A DNA stretch of 64,000 nt from NCBI RefSeq assembly GCF_003024385.1, contig NZ_PVZN01000011.1:104801-168800 (forward strand), read 5' to 3'. The notes under the pieces were generated by a model that did no database searches, was not told the origin of the DNA, and was given only the letters and a program-made list of their open reading frames with translations. The stretch comes from Pseudomonas sp. BBP2017 (GTDB lineage Bacteria > Pseudomonadota > Gammaproteobacteria > Pseudomonadales > Pseudomonadaceae). A program made the translations under genes and the position numbers. This document shows, in pieces, positions 56,169 to 64,000 of this stretch (position 1 is the first letter of the stretch; the number at the start of each line of letters is the position of its first letter).

Positions 56169-57044
56169 ATGGAAATCGGTCTGCGCGAGTGGCTGATCGT
56201 CATCGGCATCATTGTCATTGCCGGTATTCTTTTTGACGGCTGGCGTCGTATGCGCGGCGGCAAGGGCAAGTTGAAGTTTCGTCTGGATCGCAGCTTCTCC
56301 AATGCCCCTGATGACGACAACGGCCCCGAATTGATCGGCCCGCCGCGGGTATTGGAGACCCACAAGGAGCCTGAGCTGGACGAGCACGACCTGCCGTCCA
56401 TGAGTGCTGCGCGCGAGCGTGACAGCAACAGCAAGCCTAAAGCCGCAAAACGCAAGCGTGGTAATGAGCCGCAACAGGGCGACCTGAACCTTGCTGCCGA
56501 ACCGCGTGTGCGTGAGCCGGACCTGTTTGCCAGCGCTGACGACGATTATCCGGATGAAAGCCGTAACAACGGCAACGCCTTTGCCACCACCGAAGCCCGT
56601 GACCTGCCACCGGTTGAAGAAGTCCTGGTGATCAGCGTGATTTCCCGTGACGAAGGCGGCTTCAAAGGCCCGGCCTTGCTGCAGAACATTCTGGAAAGCG
56701 GTTTGCGTTTCGGCGAAATGGATATTTTCCACCGTCACGAAAGCATGGCCGGTAATGGCGAGGTGCTGTTCTCGATGGCCAACGCGGTCAAACCGGGCGT
56801 ATTCGACCTGGATGACATCGACCACTTCAGCACCCGTGCGGTGAGCTTCTTCCTTGGTTTGCCGGGGCCGCGTCATCCCAAGCAGGCCTTCGATGTCATG
56901 GTCGCTGCTGCGCGCAAGCTTGCCCATGAGCTCAACGGTGAGCTCAAGGACGACCAGCGCAGCGTCATGACTGCCCAGACCATCGAGCATTACCGTCAGC
57001 GCATCGTCGAGTTCGAGCGCCGTGCCCTGACCCAGAAACGCTAG
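56169..57044 (+). CDS. zipA: Cell division protein ZipA
   Basis: A 291-residue inner-membrane protein tethering FtsZ to the membrane at the septum. The N terminus is a single helix ([20 protein letters not shown]) followed by a basic patch, a charged linker of about 110 residues, and the C-terminal FtsZ-binding domain ([54 protein letters not shown]). Length and smc-zipA-ligA order are typical. Confidence 0.95.
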   Translation: MEIGLREWLIVIGIIVIAGILFDGWRRMRGGKGKLKFRLDRSFSNAPDDDNGPELIGPPRVLETHKEPELDEHDLPSMSAARERDSNSKPKAAKRKRGNEPQQGDLNLAAEPRVREPDLFASADDDYPDESRNNGNAFATTEARDLPPVEEVLVISVISRDEGGFKGPALLQNILESGLRFGEMDIFHRHESMAGNGEVLFSMANAVKPGVFDLDDIDHFSTRAVSFFLGLPGPRHPKQAFDVMVAAARKLAHELNGELKDDQRSVMTAQTIEHYRQRIVEFERRALTQKR

Positions 57045-57047
57045 CAG

Positions 57048-59500
<2,453 letters not shown>

Positions 59501-59554
59501 GCACTGGAACACAGCCAAGTCATTGAGTACGGATGGTTTTTTTTGAATTAGAGG

Positions 59555-59582
59555 TTGTATCTTCACTTGATTCCGGTACAAT
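59555..59582 (+). promoter_or_regulatory. Promoter of the 4.5S RNA gene
   Basis: TTGTAT (59555-59560) and TACAAT (59577-59582) with a 16-base spacer. Transcription from about 59589 would leave a short 5' leader for RNase P to remove. Confidence 0.6.
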
Positions 59583-59614
59583 GGCGCGGCTCGTCGCCAG
59601 ATGAGCTGCGTTAT

Positions 59615-59724
59615 GGTGACCCCATCGGTCCCCCCGCATTGATTACCCGTTAACCTGGTCAGGCCCGGAAGGGAGCAGCCATAGCGGGAACATCGAGTGC
59701 CGGGGTGTGGCTGGTGGGGTCGCC
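59615..59724 (+). ncRNA. ffs: 4.5S RNA of the signal recognition particle
   Basis: About 110 bases folding into one long hairpin: GGTGACCCCA at the 5' end pairs with TGGGGTCGCC at the 3' end. The apex holds the universally conserved SRP domain IV loop region (GGTCAGGCCCGGAAGGGAGC, then AGCC). It binds Ffh for co-translational targeting. Located between ligA and a converging gene, as in other Pseudomonas. Exact ends are estimated from the stem. Confidence 0.95.
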
Positions 59725-59756
59725 ACCTCTCTTCAAGCCATGCGCTTTTTCCTGCT

Positions 59757-60560
59757 TTACCTATCTTGTTTATTAATCGTCTTTGTTGCGCGTGCTATCT
59801 CGCCTGCTTGTTTCTGGCTGTCCAGCGCTGCCGTATGGCGTCTGACCATCCGCTCAATCTCTCCAGATTTTTTCATGCTATCAAGGCTGCGCAGAATGCC
59901 TTGCGTGGGTACGCTTGGGTCATTTCGCACATAGCAGCTGAGCGTCTGCTCCTCCAGTAATGCCACCGCCTTGAAACGTTGAGCTTCGGGTAGCGAGCGA
60001 TTAAACCAGTCAAGGCTCCACTGACTGCTAACAGCATAGCGATAGCGTCCGGCCTTGAGTTTCTGCAGCACTTGCAACTGACTTCGGGCATCGTCGCGAA
60101 TGAGCTGGCCGTTGTCGAATTGTGCCTGCAGTGCAGGGTAATGAAATCCAAGCACGGTACCAATGACCTGGCTGGACAGCTGCGCCAGATTTGCCGGTGC
60201 TGCTTCGTGGGGATCAGCCACCAGCATATCGCGCTGCTGGAACAGCGGCGGGCTCCAGCTGAAGTTGCCCGACTGCCCACCACTCCAGGACGGCATCACG
60301 AAACAGCGCATATCGACGCTGCCACGCTCCATCGCTGCCTGCAGGCGCAAGCGCGGCATTACGTGAAATTCAGGGCGACGCTGCACGCGGCTGGCCAGGG
60401 TGTTCATCAGGTCGAACATGACGCCTTCGACCGGCTGGTTGTTTTCCAGGCGCACCAGCGGCATGGTCCAGCTATCGGCGACTGCAAAACGCAAGGGTGG
60501 TAGCTCAGCGGCCGACAGCTGGCCGATGTACAGCGTCAACAGGCTCAAAACCCAGCGCAT
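59757..60560 (-). CDS. Periplasmic solute-binding-like protein
   Basis: The 267-residue protein has a signal peptide (RWVLSLLTLYIGQLSAA) and the family-3 solute-binding pattern (LRFAVADSWTMPLVRLENNQ, GVMFDLMNTLASRV, MRCFVMPSWSGG). AAGGAGA precedes ATG 60560. It has no transporter partner nearby, and resembles short orphan binding proteins often found beside dnaX. Substrate unknown. Confidence 0.8.
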   Translation of the reverse strand: MRWVLSLLTLYIGQLSAAELPPLRFAVADSWTMPLVRLENNQPVEGVMFDLMNTLASRVQRRPEFHVMPRLRLQAAMERGSVDMRCFVMPSWSGGQSGNFSWSPPLFQQRDMLVADPHEAAPANLAQLSSQVIGTVLGFHYPALQAQFDNGQLIRDDARSQLQVLQKLKAGRYRYAVSSQWSLDWFNRSLPEAQRFKAVALLEEQTLSCYVRNDPSVPTQGILRSLDSMKKSGEIERMVRRHTAALDSQKQAGEIARATKTINKQDR

Positions 60561-60689
60561 CCACGTCTCCTTGAGTAGCAACAGCATCCTGGCGAACAAA
60601 GCTTATACGTCAGGCTGCATAGCGGATGCAATTTCAGGCCTGCTCCGCTAGGATTAGCGGTCTTTGGTCTATCAATTTGACGGTTTTCG

Positions 60690-62765
60690 ATGAGTTATCA
60701 GGTTCTTGCACGTAAATGGCGTCCGCGCTCGTTCCGCGAAATGGTCGGCCAGACCCATGTGCTCAAGGCTTTGATCAACGCACTGGACAACCAGCGCCTG
60801 CACCATGCCTACCTGTTTACCGGCACCCGAGGCGTGGGTAAGACTACTATCGCGCGGATCATCGCCAAGTGCCTGAACTGCGAAACCGGCATCACCTCGA
60901 CCCCCTGTGGCACCTGTTCGGTGTGTCGGGAAATCGACGAGGGGCGTTTCGTTGACCTGATCGAGATCGACGCTGCCAGCCGCACCAAGGTCGAAGACAC
61001 CCGCGAGCTGCTCGACAACGTGCAGTACGCACCGAGCCGTGGGCGCTTCAAGGTCTATCTGATCGACGAAGTGCACATGCTCTCCAGCCACTCGTTCAAC
61101 GCCTTGCTCAAGACGCTGGAAGAGCCGCCACCCTACGTCAAGTTCATCCTTGCCACCACGGATCCGCAGAAGCTGCCGGCGACCATTCTGTCGCGCTGCC
61201 TGCAGTTTTCCCTGAAGAACATGACCCCCGAGCGGGTGGTCGAGCATTTGAGCCATGTGCTGGCTGCCGAGAACGTTCCGTTCGAAGACGACGCGCTGTG
61301 GCTGCTTGGCCGCGCGGCCGACGGCTCGATGCGCGATGCCATGAGCCTGACCGACCAGGCCATCGCCTTCGGTGAAGGCAAGGTATTGGCCGCCGATGTG
61401 CGGGCCATGCTTGGCACGCTCGATCATGGCCAGGTCTATGGCGTCCTGCAGGCGCTGCTTGAAGGTGACGCACGGGCCTTGCTCGAAGCGGTGCGCCACC
61501 TGGCCGAGCAGGGGCCGGACTGGAGCGGCGTGCTGGCCGAGATGCTCAATGTACTGCATCGGGTTGCCATTGCCCAGGCGCTGCCTGAAGCCGTGGACAA
61601 CGGTCAGGGCGATCGTGATCGGGTACTGGCCCTGGCCCAGGCGCTGCCGGCAGAAGACGTGCAGTTCTACTATCAGATGGGCTTGATCGGTCGTCGTGAC
61701 CTGCCATTGGCTCCCGATCCGCGTGGCGGCTTCGAAATGGTGCTGTTGCGCATGCTAGCGTTCCGTCCCGCCGATACTGATGACGCGCCGACGCCGGTAC
61801 TAAAGCCGGTGGGGATCAGCCAGGCCACAGCTGATTCGGCAAGTGCGGTGGCAGCAGCGAGTGCCGCTGCGCCTGCGGTGATTGCTGCGCCGGTTGTCGA
61901 GTCTGCGCCTGCTGCTCCTGAGCTGGCAGCTGTTGCTCAACCTGAGCCGGAGCCTGAGCCCGCGCCCGCGCCCGCGCCCGCGCCAGTCGAGGACAAGGCT
62001 GAAGCGCCTGAGCCGGTTGTCGACCTACCTTGGAACGATCCAGCCCTGGTCCAGTCTGTTGCCGAGCCTGAGCCCGAGGCTGCAGTTGCTGCGCCCGAAC
62101 CTGTAGTCGAATCGCCGCAACCAGCCCCAGCGCCGGTCCAGGCGGTGGTGCGCCAGGACGAGCCGCCTCACGACGACAGCATTGGCTACAGTCCAGTCGG
62201 CATGGAGCGTGACGACGAGCCACCGCTGGACGAAGATTACTACGAGCCGGAGATGGATCCGGCCAGCTACAGTTACCTGGATGAACTGGCTATCGAGCAT
62301 GTGCACGAAGAGACGTCGGCCGCTGCTCCCGAGCCGTTGCCAGCGGCCATGCCGGCCACCGGACTGGCTTTGCAATGGTTGGAATTGTTCCCGCAGTTGC
62401 CGATCTCCGGAATGACCGGCAGTATCGCCGCCAACTGTACGTTGATGGCCGCCGAAGGCGATGACTGGCTGCTGCACCTGGACCCGGCCCACAGTGCGCT
62501 GTTCAACGCGACCCAGCAGCGCCGCCTGAACGATGCCTTGAACCAGCATTTCGGGCGCACGTTGAAGCTGTCCATCGAGCTGATTCGCCCGGAGCAGGAA
62601 ACCCCGGCCCAGGCGGCAGCACGCAAGCGTGCCGAGCGCCAGGGGGAGGCAGAGGCTTCGATTGAAGCCGACCCGCTCATCCAGCAGATGATCAAGCAGT
62701 TTGGTGCCATGGTGCGACACGATACTATTGAGCCTGTAGACGCCCCGGCAACCCAGGGCGAATGA
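60690..62765 (+). CDS. dnaX: DNA polymerase III subunit tau/gamma
   Basis: A 691-residue clamp-loader ATPase. Walker A is GTRGVGKT (residues 45-52), the zinc cysteines C64, C73, C76 and C79 are in place, the Walker B/DExx region is VYLIDEVHMLSSHSFNALLK, and the SRC motif is TILSRCLQFSL. A long Pro/Ala/Glu linker (about residues 360-540) leads to the tau-specific C-terminal domain that binds the polymerase and helicase. I saw no A-rich slippery heptamer for gamma frameshifting. Confidence 0.96.
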   Translation: MSYQVLARKWRPRSFREMVGQTHVLKALINALDNQRLHHAYLFTGTRGVGKTTIARIIAKCLNCETGITSTPCGTCSVCREIDEGRFVDLIEIDAASRTKVEDTRELLDNVQYAPSRGRFKVYLIDEVHMLSSHSFNALLKTLEEPPPYVKFILATTDPQKLPATILSRCLQFSLKNMTPERVVEHLSHVLAAENVPFEDDALWLLGRAADGSMRDAMSLTDQAIAFGEGKVLAADVRAMLGTLDHGQVYGVLQALLEGDARALLEAVRHLAEQGPDWSGVLAEMLNVLHRVAIAQALPEAVDNGQGDRDRVLALAQALPAEDVQFYYQMGLIGRRDLPLAPDPRGGFEMVLLRMLAFRPADTDDAPTPVLKPVGISQATADSASAVAAASAAAPAVIAAPVVESAPAAPELAAVAQPEPEPEPAPAPAPAPVEDKAEAPEPVVDLPWNDPALVQSVAEPEPEAAVAAPEPVVESPQPAPAPVQAVVRQDEPPHDDSIGYSPVGMERDDEPPLDEDYYEPEMDPASYSYLDELAIEHVHEETSAAAPEPLPAAMPATGLALQWLELFPQLPISGMTGSIAANCTLMAAEGDDWLLHLDPAHSALFNATQQRRLNDALNQHFGRTLKLSIELIRPEQETPAQAAARKRAERQGEAEASIEADPLIQQMIKQFGAMVRHDTIEPVDAPATQGE
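61945..61990 (+). repeat. Short tandem repeat in the dnaX linker
   Basis: GCGCCC repeated in tandem after GAGCCGGAGCCTGAGCCC, encoding PEPEPAPAPAPAP. In-frame hexamers, likely to vary in number between strains. Confidence 0.75.
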
Positions 62766-62834
62766 CTGAATGACACAAGCGGCCTGGGCCCGACCCGCGC
62801 CGCACCCCGTAAGACTAAATTTGAGGTGATCCCC

Positions 62835-63161
62835 ATGATGAAAGGTGGCATGGCCGGCCTGATGAAGCAGGCTCAGCAGATGCAGGAAAAAATGGCCAAG
62901 ATGCAGGAAGAACTGGCCAACGCCGAAGTGACCGGCCAATCCGGCGCCGGCCTGGTGAGCGTGGTGATGACCGGTCGTCACGACGTCAAGCGCATCAGTC
63001 TGGACGACAGCCTGATGCAGGAAGACAAGGAAGTGCTGGAAGACCTGATTGCCGCCGCCGTCAACGACGCGGTGCGCAAGGTCGAGCAGAACAGCCAGGA
63101 AAAAATGGGTGGCATGACCGCCGGTATGCAGCTGCCGCCTGGTTTCAAGATGCCGTTCTGA
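62835..63161 (+). CDS. YbaB/EbfC-family nucleoid-associated protein
   Basis: At 108 residues this is a typical Yba[41 protein letters not shown] and the [18 protein letters not shown] helix. It binds DNA and alters nucleoid structure. Two adjacent ATGs (62835, 62838) are possible; GAGGTGATC precedes them. The dnaX-ybaB-recR order is conserved. Confidence 0.94.
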   Translation: MMKGGMAGLMKQAQQMQEKMAKMQEELANAEVTGQSGAGLVSVVMTGRHDVKRISLDDSLMQEDKEVLEDLIAAAVNDAVRKVEQNSQEKMGGMTAGMQLPPGFKMPF

Positions 63162-63180
63162 GTCAGCACTTGTAGTACCT

Positions 63181-63219
63181 ACGGTGGGAGCACGGCTGTG
63201 AGGCCGTTGCTCCCACCGT
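63181..63219 (+). terminator. Long hairpin between ybaB and recR
   Basis: ACGGTGGGAGCA and TGCTCCCACCGT form 12-bp perfect arms with an inner CGGC/GCCG stem, followed by CGTTTTCC. It looks like a REP-derived terminator or attenuator ahead of recR. Confidence 0.7.
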
Positions 63220-63258
63220 CGTTTTCCCCGCGCTTATTGAATATCCAGGTTATTGCCC

Positions 63259-63861
63259 ATGAGCTTCAGTCCCCTGATTCGCCAACTGATCGATGCCTTG
63301 CGCATCTTGCCCGGCGTCGGCCAGAAAACCGCTCAGCGCATGGCACTGCAGTTGCTCGAACGCGACCGCAGTGGCGGCGCACGCCTGGCTCAGGCCCTGA
63401 GCCAGGCCATGGAAGGGGTTGGCCATTGCCGTCAGTGCCGTACCCTGACTGAGCAGGAGCTGTGCCCACAGTGCGCCGACACGCGCCGCGACGATACGTT
63501 GCTGTGCGTGGTCGAAGGGCCAATGGATGTCTATGCGGTGGAGCAGACTGGCTATCGTGGTCGTTACTTTGTACTCAAAGGGCACCTGTCACCGCTGGAC
63601 GGGCTGGGGCCTGAGGCGATCGGTATTCCTCAATTGATGACGCGTATCGAAGAGCAGGGTACCTTTACCGAGGTGATCCTGGCGACCAACCCGACGGTGG
63701 AAGGCGAGGCGACTGCTCATTACATTGCGCAGTTACTGGCCGATAAGGGCCTGGTGGCTTCGCGCATCGCTCATGGGGTGCCATTGGGCGGAGAACTGGA
63801 GCTGGTCGACGGCGGGACGCTGGCGCATTCCTTTGCCGGGCGTAAGCCGATTTCCCTGTAA
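63259..63861 (+). CDS. recR: Recombination protein RecR
   Basis: A 200-residue DNA-binding ring protein acting with RecFO to load RecA at gaps. It has an N-terminal helix-hairpin-helix ([20 protein letters not shown]), the zinc finger [16 protein letters not shown], a Toprim domain ([17 protein letters not shown]) and the C-terminal THGVP-like [17 protein letters not shown] region as [15 protein letters not shown] 63259 is preferred over an in-frame TTG two codons earlier. Confidence 0.96.
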   Translation: MSFSPLIRQLIDALRILPGVGQKTAQRMALQLLERDRSGGARLAQALSQAMEGVGHCRQCRTLTEQELCPQCADTRRDDTLLCVVEGPMDVYAVEQTGYRGRYFVLKGHLSPLDGLGPEAIGIPQLMTRIEEQGTFTEVILATNPTVEGEATAHYIAQLLADKGLVASRIAHGVPLGGELELVDGGTLAHSFAGRKPISL

Positions 63862-63872
63862 TTCTGCAAGTG

Positions 63873-63893
63873 CCATCGCGGGGCAAGCCCGCT
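63873..63893. repeat. REP element (single)
   Basis: CCATCGCGGGGCAAGCCCGC just after recR, an unpaired REP unit. Confidence 0.85.
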
Positions 63894-63929
63894 TGTGTCT
63901 ATGGCCGGAAGTAAACTCTAGGGTGAGAG

Positions 63930-63996
63930 AGGTGGATGGCAAGCTGTGAGTCCGCGGTGCTTAAAGCACGAGTGGGAGCAAAGCTGCCATCCACCT
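63930..63996. repeat. Inverted repeat enclosing a second hairpin at the window edge
   Basis: AGGTGGATGGC (63930-63940) and GCCATCCACCT (63986-63996) are perfect 11-bp arms, extended by AGCT/AGCT after a one-base bulge. Between them GTGCT-TAA-AGCAC (63957-63969) forms an inner hairpin. No gene was recognised in 63894-64000. Confidence 0.6.
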
Positions 63997-64000
63997 TTCC

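Noticed and set aside
60690..62765. Programmed frameshift signal in dnaX for the gamma subunit
   Set aside because: No A-AAA-AAG heptamer or similar slippery run was found in the sequence; any gamma form would need another mechanism.

Overview
The window is a GC-rich chromosomal segment of a Pseudomonas, most like the P. putida/P. fluorescens side of the genus. The evidence is the gene content and order (ccm operon; gcl-hyi-glxR-ttuD-pyk; purine-ring catabolism; xdhAB; GntR-smc-zipA-ligA; 4.5S RNA; dnaX-YbaB-recR) and many copies of the Pseudomonas-type REP hairpin (core gcgggcttgccccgcgat). No rRNA, tRNA, CRISPR array, transposase or phage gene was seen.

Layout. (1) 1-5.3 kb: cytochrome c maturation genes ccmD-E-F-G-H-I, each overlapping the next, ending with a small lipoprotein gene. 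(2) 5.3-9.9 kb: a disturbed stretch. It holds the relic of a 2-hydroxyacid dehydrogenase, a Gfa-like zinc protein, and an Ig-like-repeat protein gene broken by an in-frame TAG. That gene sits inside what was a tail-to-tail Gfa/LysR junction and is flanked by two copies of the junction. A LysR regulator with a divergent DMT exporter follows. (3) 10-17.3 kb: FKBP isomerase, periplasmic phosphatase, a D-amino-acid dehydrogenase/RidA/binding-protein operon with its LysR regulator, an Lrp regulator with a second DMT exporter, and an rRNA-type methyltransferase. (4) 17.3-25.3 kb: a small DUF3077-type gene behind a strongly folded leader; a PepSY/TonB-receptor/DUF2946 metal-uptake cluster; a sulfate-binding protein; a voltage-gated-type K+ channel; a urea transporter.

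(5) 25.4-51.8 kb: a purine-catabolism supercluster. XdhAB (with maturation factor XdhC) and GuaD make urate from hypoxanthine, xanthine and guanine. PuuD, UraH and UraD take urate to allantoin, and PuuE makes allantoate. AllA releases glyoxylate and urea. Gcl, Hyi, GlxR, TtuD and Pyk carry glyoxylate via tartronate semialdehyde and glycerate to pyruvate. Two NCS2 permeases, two Tsx/OmpK-like outer membrane channels, an aquaporin and a urea transporter lie in or next to it. Allantoicase, needed between PuuE and AllA, is not present. Six TTGTATACAA-like palindromes mark the gcl/GlcG, puuE/uraH and permease/GntR promoters. A second palindrome, TGAC-N6-GTCA, marks xdhA, the permease and the channel-gene spacer. 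These suggest two overlapping GntR regulons.

(6) 51.8-64 kb: housekeeping genes: GntR, smc, zipA, ligA, ffs (4.5S RNA), a small periplasmic solute-binding protein, dnaX, a YbaB nucleoid protein and recR.

The observations most worth follow-up are the folded DUF3077 leader with two identical loops complementary to a third site, the duplicated Gfa/LysR junction around the broken Ig-like gene, the two-palindrome purine regulon, and the allantoicase gap.
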